Notes: a model not told the origin generated them from the sequence alone. Positions 1 through 8,845 are shown, counted from the first letter of the stretch. The stretch: DNA of 23,230 bases from Rhodocyclaceae bacterium (GCA_018262875.1 JADFDL010000005.1:1-23230), one strand, 5' to 3'. A program made the numbers and translations.

Positions 1-506
<506 letters not shown>

Positions 507-508
507 AT

Positions 509-524
509 AACCTTAAGCAAGGTT
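509..524 (+). other. Hairpin in 23S-5S spacer
   Basis: A perfect 6-bp inverted repeat, AACCTT-AAGC-AAGGTT, lies just past the mature 23S end. It is followed by a 4-bp GCGC-AATC-GCGC repeat at 529-540. It sits in the 104-base spacer (507-610) that separates 23S from 5S, which holds no tRNA. A role in precursor rRNA processing is an inference from position only. Confidence 0.4.
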
Positions 525-610
525 CATGGCGCAATCGCGCAAAACAATCGCAATCCCTTACTTCTTCCAAATGCGTCCTGGCGCTCAAACAGCGACAGGA
601 CAACCGTCAA

Positions 611-726
611 GTCTGACGACCATAGCAAGTCGGTCCCACCCCTTCCCTTCCCGAACAGGACCGTGAAACGACTCCGCGCCGATGATAGTGCACACCACGT
701 GTGCGAAAGTAGGTCATCGTCAGACT
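611..726 (+). rRNA. rrf: 5S ribosomal RNA
   Basis: The sequence has the classic proteobacterial 5S body. It includes GACCATAGCAAGTCGGTCCCACCCC, CCCGAACAGGACCGTGAAACG and CCGATGATAGT, and ends in GAAAGTAGGTCATCGTCAGAC. The ends are defined by the closing helix: GTCTGAC at 611-617 is exactly complementary to GTCAGAC at 719-725. The length of about 116 bases is normal. It is co-transcribed with the 23S gene upstream and followed after 8 bases by a terminator. Confidence 0.96.
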
Positions 727-734
727 AGTTACAC

Positions 735-769
735 AAAAAGCCCGACTTCATGAGAAGTCGGGCTTTTTT
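735..769 (+). terminator. Rho-independent terminator of the rrn operon
   Basis: The 15-base arms AAAAAGCCCGACTTC (735-749) and GAAGTCGGGCTTTTT (754-768) flank an ATGA loop and run into a T tract. The A-rich 5' side means it may also work for transcripts from the right. It closes the ribosomal RNA operon. Confidence 0.95.
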
Positions 770-822
770 ATTGGGTGAAACCCTTCGGGTATCATCACGG
801 CAACTGACTTGGGACGATCGTC

Positions 823-1518
823 ATGGACTGGCTGGCAACAACCCGCGAGGCATTTGCACTCCTGTTCTCAGGCGATGCCGAACTCTGGCAGGTCATCTTC
901 ATCTCGCTCAGGGTTTCGCTTCTGGCGATGTTGATTGCTGCGCCGCCGGCGATTGCCTTTGGCTATTTCCTGGCAACCGCTTTATTTCCGGGCCGTCGGG
1001 TGTTGGTCGTCATTACGCAGGGCTTACTTGCTTCGCCGACGGTTGTTGTGGGCCTGATTCTTTATCTTTTGCTGTCACGTCAGGGGGTTTTCGGTTCGCT
1101 CAAACTACTGTTTACCCAGGAGGCAATGATCATCGGGCAAGTGCTAATTGCGCTGCCTGTGCTAGTGGCGTTTACCCTTTCGGCTGTGCAAGGAGCGGAT
1201 CCGCGCGCCAGGGAAACAGCAATCAGCCTGGGAGCTTCGCGGCTGCGATCGGCGTGGACTACCCTTCTGGAGGTACGCTTTGGCGTCATGGCTGCGGTGT
1301 TCAACGCTTTTGGTCGAATCGTTTCGGAAATCGGCTGTTCGCTCATGGTTGGCGGAAACATTGCTGGTGTGACGCGCAATGTCCCAACGGCGATTGCCCT
1401 GGAAACAAGCAAGGGCGAGTTCGCCCAGGGGATCGCTCTCGGATTTGTTCTCCTGGTGGTCGCACTCGGCGTCAATTTCGCCCTGGCATTCGCTCAGGGC
1501 GAAGGAGGGATGAAGTGA
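823..1518 (+). CDS. tupB: Tungstate-type ABC transporter permease (TupB family)
   Basis: A 231-residue integral membrane protein, the length expected of a TupB-type permease. It has about five or six hydrophobic segments, for example around residues 24-52, 59-84, 101-123 and 200-225. The cytoplasmic coupling loop ETAISLGASRLRSAWTTLL (about 130-148) matches the EAA-loop pattern with its invariant Gly. The partner ATPase begins inside its stop codon (GTGA overlap), so the two are co-translated. No periplasmic substrate-binding gene (tupA) is adjacent; upstream there is only the rrn terminator. The start at 823 gives a normal N-terminus, but no strong Shine-Dalgarno or promoter is obvious in the 53 bases before it. 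Molybdate or another oxyanion remains possible as substrate. Confidence 0.85.
   Translation: MDWLATTREAFALLFSGDAELWQVIFISLRVSLLAMLIAAPPAIAFGYFLATALFPGRRVLVVITQGLLASPTVVVGLILYLLLSRQGVFGSLKLLFTQEAMIIGQVLIALPVLVAFTLSAVQGADPRARETAISLGASRLRSAWTTLLEVRFGVMAAVFNAFGRIVSEIGCSLMVGGNIAGVTRNVPTAIALETSKGEFAQGIALGFVLLVVALGVNFALAFAQGEGGMK
1502..1508 (+). promoter_or_regulatory. Shine-Dalgarno site fixing the tupC GTG start
   Basis: AAGGAGG lies six bases upstream of the GTG at 1515, inside the 3' end of tupB. It supports the GTG as the ATPase start, although the frame stays open far upstream. Confidence 0.8.
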
Positions 1519-2192
1519 ACGGGCCGATACTTGTGCTGGAGGGAGTACGCAAGTCGTTCGTCGCGCGCCGCATCATCGATGTATCGAGGTTGGAACTTGC
1601 TGCCGGCGAGAGTTATGTCCTCACTGGAGAGAATGGCTCCGGCAAGACTACCTTTCTGCGGGTTCTGGCAGGTCTGGAGGTTGCGGAGGTCGATGCTTGC
1701 AGCTTCGATGGAAGGCCTGTCGATCTGCAAGCCTATCCCGGTTGGTTGCGGCATGAAGTGATTTATGTTCACCAGCATCCCTATCTGTTCCGGGGCAGCA
1801 TTGCAGACAACATTGCCTACGGTTTGAAAGCCCGCGGCATGGCGGCATCGGCCTGCGAGCCACTGGTGCGAGAAGCCGTCGTCTGGGCCGGAGTGGGAAA
1901 CCTGCTCGACGTGCCGTCGCACCGGCTGTCAGGAGGGGAGAAGCAGCGGGTGGCCCTGGCGCGCGCACGCGTACTGCATCCTCGTCTTTTTCTGCTGGAT
2001 GAGCCGACGGCAAATCTGGATGCCGAAGCGCGTCAGCAGACCATGAGGCTCATACGCGATCTGTGCGATGCGAACAGCACGGTGGTATTGGCGTGCCATG
2101 ACCGCGAAATCATCGAGTTGCCGCACATGCACCGCCTGCACATGGAAAATGGAAGAATCGAAGATCGGAACAGTCATGCGGCCGGTGTGTGA
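1515..2192 (+). CDS. tupC: ABC transporter ATP-binding protein (TupC family)
   Basis: A 225-residue ABC ATPase that would energise the TupB permease for tungstate import at the inner membrane. All hallmarks are visible in order: Walker A GENGSGKTT, a Q-loop HQHPYLF, signature LSGGEKQRVALARA, Walker B LFLLDEP, D-loop and the switch histidine in ACHD. The GTG start at 1515 is chosen because AAGGAGG stands six bases before it and the GTGA overlaps the tupB stop. The frame is open back to 750, but that part is the out-of-frame shadow of tupB. It is short for an ABC ATPase, as expected for a TupC type without the C-terminal TOBE domain seen in ModC. The substrate assignment rests on family resemblance. 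Confidence 0.86.
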   Translation: MNGPILVLEGVRKSFVARRIIDVSRLELAAGESYVLTGENGSGKTTFLRVLAGLEVAEVDACSFDGRPVDLQAYPGWLRHEVIYVHQHPYLFRGSIADNIAYGLKARGMAASACEPLVREAVVWAGVGNLLDVPSHRLSGGEKQRVALARARVLHPRLFLLDEPTANLDAEARQQTMRLIRDLCDANSTVVLACHDREIIELPHMHRLHMENGRIEDRNSHAAGV

Positions 2193-2778
2193 CATGAACG
2201 TGACATTGGCGTTTGGGTTGCTTGTCCTGTGCTCCTTGTCGAGGGCAGACGTGTTCGTCCGTGACGATATCACTACTGACCCGGTGCCTAACCAGATGAC
2301 TGTTTGCCATGGAAACGGCTGCCTCAATCTGGGTTACGTGACCCTGACACCGGATCAATGGCAGGAGGTGCGCCAAGTATTCCATCCCTTGGCGCACAGT
2401 GCAGAGGAGGAGCGCGTAAGGTTACGTGGCGCGATTGCCCTAATGGAAAAAATTGTCGGTACAGCCACGGGTACATCGAGAGACAAGGGCGGCACCTTCA
2501 ATGGTGGCGAAGGGCAAATGGACTGCATCGACGAGTCCATCAATACCACGTTATATCTGACGATGTTCCAGAAATACGGATTGATGCGCGAGCATGGGGT
2601 CGATGATCGGGCTACACGCGGCTGGTTTATTGGGGGCTGGCCGCATACGACTGCGGTGCTTCTGGAAAAGAGGAGCAACCTGCTTTGGGCTGTCGACTCC
2701 TGGTTCCTTGACAATGGCGAACCACCTTTCATTCTGCCATTGGAAACGTGGAAGTCCGGCTGGGAGCCAATCCGGTAA
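2176..2778 (+). CDS. Unrecognised secreted protein with a Cys-His-Asp arrangement
   Basis: A 200-residue protein I cannot assign to a named family. The N-terminus (residues about 7-24) is hydrophobic and ends in LSRA, like a Sec signal peptide, so a periplasmic location is inferred. The start at 2176 puts an Arg ahead of that segment and overlaps tupC by 17 bases; ATG at 2194 is an alternative. In the mature part, Cys117 begins a predicted helix (MDCIDESINTTLYL), His157 sits in WPHTTAVL and Asp174 in AVDSWF, about 17 residues later. Transglutaminase-like and papain-like hydrolases show the same order and spacing style, so a cysteine hydrolase is possible but unproven. A CHGNGC pair (Cys44/Cys49) could form a disulfide. 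It is probably co-transcribed with tupBC, without evidence of a link to tungstate. Confidence 0.75.
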   Translation: MRPVCDMNVTLAFGLLVLCSLSRADVFVRDDITTDPVPNQMTVCHGNGCLNLGYVTLTPDQWQEVRQVFHPLAHSAEEERVRLRGAIALMEKIVGTATGTSRDKGGTFNGGEGQMDCIDESINTTLYLTMFQKYGLMREHGVDDRATRGWFIGGWPHTTAVLLEKRSNLLWAVDSWFLDNGEPPFILPLETWKSGWEPIR

Positions 2779-2811
2779 AATACCAAACGTTGACTCGCCG
2801 TATTACGACAG

Positions 2812-3783
2812 ATGAAGACCACTTTCCTGGATTTTGAGCAACCGATAGCCGAACTGGAGGCGAAGATTGAGGAGCTGCGCTTCGTGCAGGACGACTCGGC
2901 TGTCGACATTTCCGAAGAGATCAGCCGACTTGAGGCCAAGGGCCAATCGCTGACCAAGGACATTTATGCCAAGCTGACGCCTTGGCAGATCGCCCAAGTG
3001 GCAAGGCACCCCCAACGGCCTTATACGCTCGACTATGTCCAGAATATCTTTACCGATTTCGAGGAACTACATGGCGATCGCGCCTTTGCCGACGACCACG
3101 CCATTGTCGGAGGTCTTGCGCGCTTCAATGGACAGTCTGTGATGGTAATCGGCCACCAGAAGGGGCGCGACACCAAGGAGAAAATTCAGCGCAATTTCGG
3201 CATGCCCCGTCCCGAGGGCTACCGCAAGGCATTGCGGTTGATGCGGCTTGCGGAGAAATTCGGCATCCCGGTGATTACCTTCGTCGATACGCCAGGCGCT
3301 TATCCCGGGATCGATGCGGAGGAGCGGGGCCAGTCCGAGGCTATCGGCCGCAATCTGTATGTCATGGCTGAACTGAAAGTGCCGCTTATCTGTACGGTGA
3401 TCGGAGAAGGCGGTTCCGGCGGGGCGCTGGCCATCGCCGTCGGCGATGTCACCATGATGCTGCAATACGCTACCTATTCGGTGATTTCGCCGGAAGGCTG
3501 CGCTTCCATTCTCTGGAAGAGCGCCGAGAAAGCGCCAGAGGCCGCCGAGACAATGGGCATCACCGCAACGCGACTGAAGACGCTTGGCCTGGTTGACCGC
3601 GTCGTCAACGAACCATTGGGCGGCGCCCACCGCGATTACCGCGTCATGGCGCAGACGCTGAAGAAGGCACTGCAGGATGCCTTGCGCCAGGTGTCCGACC
3701 TTTCCCCCGCCGAGCTTGTCGAGCAGCGTTTCGAGCGCGTGCTCGCTTATGGCAAGTACAAGGAACAGCAGCCCGGCCGCTGA
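2812..3783 (+). CDS. accA: Acetyl-CoA carboxylase carboxyltransferase subunit alpha
   Basis: A 323-residue protein of normal AccA length. With AccD (not in this window) it moves the carboxyl group from biotin to acetyl-CoA, giving malonyl-CoA for fatty acid synthesis in the cytoplasm. Seen directly are the N-terminal coiled region with [18 protein letters not shown], the substrate-binding core [24 protein letters not shown] and the oxyanion segment [11 protein letters not shown]. The [15 protein letters not shown] stretch follows, typical of the family. It lies 33 bases after the preceding gene. A TAAAAT at 2776-2781 might be a -10 box, but I see no matching -35. The 3' end overlaps tilS by 35 bases. 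Confidence 0.98.
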   Translation: MKTTFLDFEQPIAELEAKIEELRFVQDDSAVDISEEISRLEAKGQSLTKDIYAKLTPWQIAQVARHPQRPYTLDYVQNIFTDFEELHGDRAFADDHAIVGGLARFNGQSVMVIGHQKGRDTKEKIQRNFGMPRPEGYRKALRLMRLAEKFGIPVITFVDTPGAYPGIDAEERGQSEAIGRNLYVMAELKVPLICTVIGEGGSGGALAIAVGDVTMMLQYATYSVISPEGCASILWKSAEKAPEAAETMGITATRLKTLGLVDRVVNEPLGGAHRDYRVMAQTLKKALQDALRQVSDLSPAELVEQRFERVLAYGKYKEQQPGR

Positions 3784-5086
3784 ACCGGCCGCGCGGGTCG
3801 CTGCTTGCCTGGAGCGGCATGTCCGGCAGGGCGAACGCTTGGTCGCGGCGCTCTCGGGCGGCATCGATTCGGTTGTTCTGCTTCACCTGCTGCACAATCT
3901 TTCCTGCCATCATGGCTTCCAACTGTCAGCCATTCATGTGAATCACGGGCTCAGTCCGCATGCCGACGATTGGCAAGCGTTCTGCCGCAGCCTGTGCCAG
4001 TCGCTAGGCATCCCGCTCGAAGTCGCGCGCGTCGAAGTGCAGGATGTCGCCGCCGTCGGGTTGGAAGCGGCGGCGCGCCAGGCCCGCTACGCAGCTTTCG
4101 AGAGCGTGGATGCGGATTGGCTTGCCTTGGCGCACCAGCGCGACGACCAGGCCGAGACCCTGCTCTTCAACCTGCTGCGCGGCGCCGGATTGGCGGGTGC
4201 TGCCGCCATGCCCGCCGTGCGCAGTTTTCCGGGCCGCACGGGGCCGCGCATCCTGCGCCCGCTGCTTGGGACATCGCGGGCAGGAGTCGAGCGCTACGCG
4301 GGTGAGCGGCATCTTGCCTGGATCGAGGACGAGAGCAACCTGGATGTCCGGCATGCGCGCAATTTCCTGCGTCGCAGCATCCTGCCGCAGTTGCGAGAAC
4401 GTTTTCCCGGCTGCGATGCCGCCCTGGCGCGCGCCGCGGCGCATTTCGCCGAGGGCGATGCGCTGCTGTCGCAGTTGGCCGCGATCGACGCCCGCACGGC
4501 GTTGCGCGAAGGACGCATCATGGTTGCCGAACTGGGCCGGCTCGACGAGGCACGGGCGCGCAACCTGCTGCGCCATGTATTGAAGCGCGCCGGCATTGCA
4601 ATGCCGGACAGCGCGCGCCTGCATGAGGCAGTGCGCCAGGCCTGCCATGCCGCTGCTGATCGCCAGGTGGGCATCGACCTGGGCCAATGCATGTTGCACC
4701 GCTATCGAGGCGAGTTGTGGCTGACGCCGAAATCATATGCGTCTGTCGCGATGAACTGGCATGGGGAGGATGCGCTCGCCTGGGGCCATGGCGCCTTGCG
4801 CTTCGACCGCACCTGGGACGACGGCATCTGCATGGCACGGCTGCAAGGCAAGGCGGTGAGGATCCTGTCGCGACAGGGCGGCGAGCGCTTCCGGCCTGAC
4901 GCGCGGCGGCCGCGGCGGGAACTGAAGAAGCTGTTGCAGGAGCATGGCGTGCCGCCTTGGCAGCGCGAGCGCCTGCCGCTGCTGTGGTGCGGCGAGGAAC
5001 TGGTCTGGGTGCCCGGCATCGGCATCGACTGCGCATGGCAGTGCCGGAAAGGCGAGGCGGGCCTGCGGCCAGTCTGGATGCAGTAA
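3749..5086 (+). CDS. tilS: tRNA(Ile)-lysidine synthetase
   Basis: A 445-residue TilS, which attaches lysine to C34 of the minor tRNA-Ile (CAU) so that it reads AUA codons. The PP-loop ATPase motif SGGIDS is at residues 36-41. It is followed by HVNHGLS, the [20 protein letters not shown] segment and WIEDESN, all family hallmarks. The C-terminal TilS_C part contains [22 protein letters not shown] and the [11 protein letters not shown] stretch. The frame is open further upstream inside accA. ATG 3749 is chosen because it gives a short N-terminal extension before the ATP domain and a usual adjacent-gene overlap (35 bases) with accA. The gene is visibly GC-rich. Convergent with dctR, 27 bases away, with no clear terminator between. 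Confidence 0.96.
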   Translation: MASTRNSSPAAEPAARVAACLERHVRQGERLVAALSGGIDSVVLLHLLHNLSCHHGFQLSAIHVNHGLSPHADDWQAFCRSLCQSLGIPLEVARVEVQDVAAVGLEAAARQARYAAFESVDADWLALAHQRDDQAETLLFNLLRGAGLAGAAAMPAVRSFPGRTGPRILRPLLGTSRAGVERYAGERHLAWIEDESNLDVRHARNFLRRSILPQLRERFPGCDAALARAAAHFAEGDALLSQLAAIDARTALREGRIMVAELGRLDEARARNLLRHVLKRAGIAMPDSARLHEAVRQACHAAADRQVGIDLGQCMLHRYRGELWLTPKSYASVAMNWHGEDALAWGHGALRFDRTWDDGICMARLQGKAVRILSRQGGERFRPDARRPRRELKKLLQEHGVPPWQRERLPLLWCGEELVWVPGIGIDCAWQCRKGEAGLRPVWMQ

Positions 5087-5113
5087 TAAAGTCGGTCTGC
5101 GCAGGACGGCGAT

Positions 5114-5713
5114 TCAGCGGTTGCCCGAGAGCAGTTGCGCGAGCTCCACCGCCGATTTGACGCCCATCTTCTCGAAAATGCGTGCGCGGTGCACCTCGAC
5201 GGTGCGCATGGCGATATTGAGTTCGTCGGCGATGACCTTGTTGTACTTGCCGGCAAGAATGCGCTCCATCACTTCCCGCTCGCGCGGCGTGAGCTGATTC
5301 AGCCGTGCGGAGGCAACGGTAGCGATGGGGCCGGGCGCCCTGCGCGAGGCATCGAATTGCATGGCGCGGATGACGCGGTCTACCAGCTCGTTGTCATTGA
5401 ATGGCTTCTCGACGAAATCGAAGGCGCCCTTCTTCACGGCGGCCACGGCGAGCGGTATGTCGCCGTGGCCGCTCAGGAAAATCACAGGCAGCCGCGAGCC
5501 GCGCTCGCCCAGCAGATCGAAGAGCTGCAGACCGCTCATCCCGCCCATGCGCACATCGAGCACCAGGCAGCCGCGCAGGTCCTCGCGCCAGTCGGCGAGG
5601 AAGGCTTCCGCCGAGGGCCAGACGCGCGAGGCGACGTGGCGCGAACGGAACAGCCAGGTGAGGGCGTCGCGGATGGCCTCGTCGTCGTCGACGATGTGGG
5701 CGATGGGGTTCAT
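5114..5713 (-). CDS. dctR: FixJ-family response regulator, C4-dicarboxylate control (DctR-like)
   Basis: A 199-residue two-component regulator. The receiver domain (residues 4-118) has the acidic pocket DDDE at 9-12, phospho-acceptor Asp53 (LVLDVRM), Ser80 and Lys102 (FVEKPF). The C-terminal LuxR/FixJ helix-turn-helix spans about 134-190, starting LTPREREVMERI and including RTVEVHRARIFEKM. The start at 5713 overlaps the stop of the kinase gene in an ATGA, so the pair is translationally coupled. The TRAP genes next door make activation of dctPQM in response to C4-dicarboxylates the likely role, as in Rhodobacter capsulatus DctSR. That role is inferred from family and context. Confidence 0.9.
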   Translation of the reverse strand: MNPIAHIVDDDEAIRDALTWLFRSRHVASRVWPSAEAFLADWREDLRGCLVLDVRMGGMSGLQLFDLLGERGSRLPVIFLSGHGDIPLAVAAVKKGAFDFVEKPFNDNELVDRVIRAMQFDASRRAPGPIATVASARLNQLTPREREVMERILAGKYNKVIADELNIAMRTVEVHRARIFEKMGVKSAVELAQLLSGNR

Positions 5714-7671
5714 GCTGCCGGAATCGTAAAGTGGAAGATGCTGCCGCCTTGCGGGTTGGCCTCGAACCACATTCGTCCCTTGTGGGATTCGATGATGGAG
5801 CGGCAGATGTTCAGCCCCATGCCCATCCCTTCCGGTTTGGTCGAGAAGAAGGGCTCGAATAATCTTGCGACGGTTTCCTGTTCGATGCCGCCGCCATGGT
5901 CGGAGACGCTCACCGCGATGCCGTCTTCGGCGAGAGCAGTTTGCACAACGAGTTGCCGCTCGGCCGGTGGAGTGGCCTGCATGGCGTCAATGCCGTTGCG
6001 TATCAGGTTGAGCAGTACTTGTTCGAGCATGACGCGATCGGCGCGCACCATGGGCAGGGCCTCGGTCAGATTGAGGATAATGCGCGCGCCGCGCTTTCGT
6101 GCATCGCCCTCGATAAGGCCAGTTGCGTCCTCGACAATAGCGTTGACGTCGCAGGGCGCGCGCTGAGGTTCGCTGCGGCGAACGAAGTCGTAGATGCGGC
6201 GGATGACACGCCCGGCGCGCTGCGCTTGGCTGGCCAGCTTGGCGAGCGTCTCGCGCAGTTCGTCGCGCGGTAGGTCGCCGGCCTCGAGACGATTGAGGCA
6301 GCCGGTGGTGTAACTGGAGATGGCCGAGAGCGGCTGGTTGATCTCGTGGGCCAGTGTCGAGGCCATTTCGCCCATGGTGACCAGGCGCGCGGTGAACTGC
6401 AGCTTCTCCTGCTGCTGGCGGGCCAGTTCCTCGGCACGCTTGCGCTCGGTGATGTCGACCACCGAGCCCATCCAGCCGCTATGTCTTCCTTCAGCATCGA
6501 TTAGCGGCGCCTCATAAATCAGGGCGTCGAAACGCTCGCCGTTCTTGCGCTGGAAGCGCAGTTCAACCCCCTCGTTGGGCGCCTGGCCCGCCAGCGATCT
6601 TTGGTGAGCGGCCTGCGTCGCTTCATTTTCCTCCGGCGCCCAGTAGGGCATCGGCGGAAGGCGGTTGACCATTTCGGCGGCATCGAAGCCGGTCATGCGG
6701 CAGAAGGCCGGGTTAACGTAGATGATGCGGCCATCGAGATCGCGCGCACGCAGGCCGGTGAACAGCGAGTCTTCCATGGCCTTGCGGAAGGCGTATTCAT
6801 TGGAGAGGGCCTGCTCGGCGTCGAGGCGCTTCTGCATGTGGCGGCGCTGCGCCCACAGGCTGGCCACTACGCCGGCGCCCAGGGCCACGATGGCCAAGGC
6901 GAGCAGGTTGCGCGGCAGGTTGGTCTCGGTCTGATAGGACGTGGCTACCAGCACCAGGCCGTGGCCGGGCGGATCGAAGGGAATGCGGTGGCTCAGCGTT
7001 TCCTTGCCTGCTTCGATGTTCGACTTCGAGCCGAGGGTCAAGCCGTTCGCATCCACGACGCTGAGGCGGTATTTCTGGGCGAACCACCAGGGCACCTGGT
7101 CGGCCAGCAGCTTGCGGATCGAATAGACAGCGACGAGCGAACCGACATGCATGCCGTCGCTGAAATGCGGAACGACGAGGTTGAAGAACCATTCGCCGTC
7201 GTTATCCTGGCTGGCACTGAAAGTGGGCAGTCCGATCGAGCGCGACAGGCGGAAGGCCTGGCGCACAGGCTCCGGGCGCAGGTCTTCGCCAACGACGGCC
7301 TCGCCGATTACCCCCGGGTCGCGGCGTAGGGGCAGGCCTTCCGCGTCAAGGATCTGCACATGTGCGATACCGGGGTTGTTGAGCAGAAAGCTGCGGATGC
7401 GCGCGCTGAAATTCTCGTCCGGTCTGTCCCCGGCAAAGTAATCCTGGCCAAGCTGCTGCAGGTGTTCCTGGCTGCGCGAGAGATTGAACTGCAGGTTTTG
7501 CTCCACCCACAGGGTGTCACCGATCAGGCCGCTGCGTTGCTCCTCCAGTTCTTGACGATGCAGCAGCCAGAGCAGGGCGATTACTGCCAGCACGAACAGG
7601 CCGATGGCAATGCGCGGCGCAGTCCAGTACCATGGCTGCAGCTTCGGCAGGCGTGGGGAAGTGGATTCCAT
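5710..7671 (-). CDS. dctS: Membrane sensor histidine kinase, C4-dicarboxylate sensing (DctS-like)
   Basis: A 653-residue kinase with all parts visible. Membrane helix 1 is at about 20-37, a periplasmic sensor region of Cache/DctS type at 39-253, and helix 2 at about 256-274. A cytoplasmic PAS domain follows at about 293-412 (VNPAFCRMTGF, DITERKRAEE). The HisKA domain has His442 in AHEINQPLSAI, and the ATPase domain has an N-box LLNLIRNGIDAM, DHGGG (591-595), FEPFFSTK and GMGMGL. The HEINQPL form is typical of the FixL/DctS class. It probably senses external C4-dicarboxylates and phosphorylates the overlapping DctR. The ATG at 7671 has no good Shine-Dalgarno ahead of it, so the start is less sure than the gene. 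It is transcribed divergently from dctP. Confidence 0.92.
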   Translation of the reverse strand: MESTSPRLPKLQPWYWTAPRIAIGLFVLAVIALLWLLHRQELEEQRSGLIGDTLWVEQNLQFNLSRSQEHLQQLGQDYFAGDRPDENFSARIRSFLLNNPGIAHVQILDAEGLPLRRDPGVIGEAVVGEDLRPEPVRQAFRLSRSIGLPTFSASQDNDGEWFFNLVVPHFSDGMHVGSLVAVYSIRKLLADQVPWWFAQKYRLSVVDANGLTLGSKSNIEAGKETLSHRIPFDPPGHGLVLVATSYQTETNLPRNLLALAIVALGAGVVASLWAQRRHMQKRLDAEQALSNEYAFRKAMEDSLFTGLRARDLDGRIIYVNPAFCRMTGFDAAEMVNRLPPMPYWAPEENEATQAAHQRSLAGQAPNEGVELRFQRKNGERFDALIYEAPLIDAEGRHSGWMGSVVDITERKRAEELARQQQEKLQFTARLVTMGEMASTLAHEINQPLSAISSYTTGCLNRLEAGDLPRDELRETLAKLASQAQRAGRVIRRIYDFVRRSEPQRAPCDVNAIVEDATGLIEGDARKRGARIILNLTEALPMVRADRVMLEQVLLNLIRNGIDAMQATPPAERQLVVQTALAEDGIAVSVSDHGGGIEQETVARLFEPFFSTKPEGMGMGLNICRSIIESHKGRMWFEANPQGGSIFHFTIPAA

Positions 7672-7830
7672 GTGTGAAAGAAAGTCGTTGTCCGAGAATA
7701 TGTTACATCATGCTGCCGAGAGGAGCGGGGTTGCGGATAACCACAATTGTTCAGGCAGCGGACATTGCCCAGAATGCCAGTCGTCAATACCCGCCGGCCG
7801 CGCCGGATGTTATTCAATCAGGAGGAGACC
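7672..7830. promoter_or_regulatory. Divergent control region between dctS and dctP
   Basis: These 159 bases separate the leftward dctSR genes from the rightward dctPQM operon and should hold both promoters and the DctR site. Visible elements are an 8-base palindrome ACAATTGT (7743-7750), a short hairpin CCGGC-CGC-GCCGG (7794-7806) and AGGAGG at 7820-7825. The only sigma-70-like pair for dctP that I see is TTGTTC (7747-7752) and CAGAAT (7770-7775) with a 17-base spacer, which is weak. I cannot name an operator with confidence. Confidence 0.55.
7820..7825 (+). promoter_or_regulatory. Strong Shine-Dalgarno site of dctP
   Basis: AGGAGG stands five bases before the ATG at 7831. It decides that start over the open frame that runs upstream to 7747, and suits a highly translated periplasmic binding protein. 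Confidence 0.85.
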
Positions 7831-8835
7831 ATGAAACTGTATTCCCTGCTGTTCGGAGCCATCACCCTGGCTTTTTCGGCTGCGGCGTTCGCCCAGCAGC
7901 CGATCGTCATCAAGTTCAGCCACGTCGTGGCCAAAGAAACACCCAAGGGCAAAGCCTCCGATTTCTTCGCCAAGCGCGCCGAGGAACTGACCAAAGGCAA
8001 GGTCAAGGTCGAGGTCTATGCCAACTCGACGCTGTACAAGGACAAAGAGGAGATGGAAGCTCTGCAGCTGGGCGCCGTGCAGATGCTGGCGCCCTCGCTG
8101 GCCAAGTTCGGTCCGCTGGGCGTAAAGGAGTTCGAGGTATTCGATCTGCCCTTCATTTTCGACAACGACGCCGAGTTGCACAAGATCACCCAGGGGCCGG
8201 TCGGCGCGCAACTGCTGGCCAAACTGGAGCCGAAGGGCATCAAGGGCCTCGCCTACTGGGACAATGGGTTCAAGTCGGTTTCGGCCAACAAGCTGCTTAA
8301 GGCGCCCGAGGATTTCAAGGGCCTGAAGATGCGCATCCAGTCCTCCAAGGTATTGGAGGCGCAGATGCGTTCGGTCGGCGCCCTGCCCCAGGTGATGGCT
8401 TTCTCCGAGGTGTATCAGGCGCTGCAGACCGGCGTGGTGGATGGTACCGAGAACCCGCACTCCAACCTGTACACCCAGAAAATGCATGAAGTGCAGAAGC
8501 ATGTGACGCTGACCAACCACGGCTACCTGGGCTATGCGGTGATCACCAACAAGAAGTTCTGGGACGGCCTGCCCGCCGACGTGCGCGGCCAGCTCGAACA
8601 GGCCATGAAGGAAGCCACCGACTACGCCAACAAGATCGCCAAGGAAGAGAACGATGGCGCGCTCGATAAGGTGAAGGCTTCCGGCAAGACCCAGGTCTAC
8701 ACACCGACCGCGGCCGAGCGCATGGCCTTCAAGAAGGCCATGGTGAAGACCCACAAGGAGATGGAGTCGCGCATCGGCAAGGAAACCATCGAGGCGGTCT
8801 ACAAGGCCACCGGCTTCGATCCTTCCAAGCTGTAA
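7831..8835 (+). CDS. dctP: TRAP transporter C4-dicarboxylate-binding protein DctP
   Basis: A 334-residue periplasmic receptor that captures dicarboxylates such as succinate, malate or fumarate and hands them to DctQM. A Sec signal peptide is clear (about 1-21, ending AFA before QQP). The mature protein starts IVIKFSHVV. The conserved carboxylate-binding Arg is at 168 (GLKMRIQSSK), and the MAFSEVYQALQTGVVDGTENP stretch follows. From memory it resembles R. capsulatus DctP closely along its whole length, including the APSLAKFGPLGV segment. It is the first gene of dctPQM, and its start is fixed by AGGAGG. A hairpin after its stop may keep its transcript more abundant than those of the membrane subunits. 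Confidence 0.96.
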   Translation: MKLYSLLFGAITLAFSAAAFAQQPIVIKFSHVVAKETPKGKASDFFAKRAEELTKGKVKVEVYANSTLYKDKEEMEALQLGAVQMLAPSLAKFGPLGVKEFEVFDLPFIFDNDAELHKITQGPVGAQLLAKLEPKGIKGLAYWDNGFKSVSANKLLKAPEDFKGLKMRIQSSKVLEAQMRSVGALPQVMAFSEVYQALQTGVVDGTENPHSNLYTQKMHEVQKHVTLTNHGYLGYAVITNKKFWDGLPADVRGQLEQAMKEATDYANKIAKEENDGALDKVKASGKTQVYTPTAAERMAFKKAMVKTHKEMESRIGKETIEAVYKATGFDPSKL

Positions 8836-8845
8836 AGCAAGTCGG

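Noticed and set aside
770..822. Search for a molybdenum/tungsten cofactor riboswitch or ModE-type site before tupB
   Set aside because: Only 53 bases are available, with a small GGGT/ACCC fold and no recognisable consensus.
750..1514. Upstream 255 codons of the open frame containing tupC
   Set aside because: This stretch is the other-frame reading of tupB. The ATPase domain and its ribosome site begin at 1515.
7751..7768. Sigma-54-like element GGCA...TTGC before dctP
   Set aside because: Dicarboxylate genes are sometimes sigma-54 dependent, but here GG and GC are 11 bases apart instead of the strict 10, and the regulator is FixJ-type, not NtrC/DctD-type.
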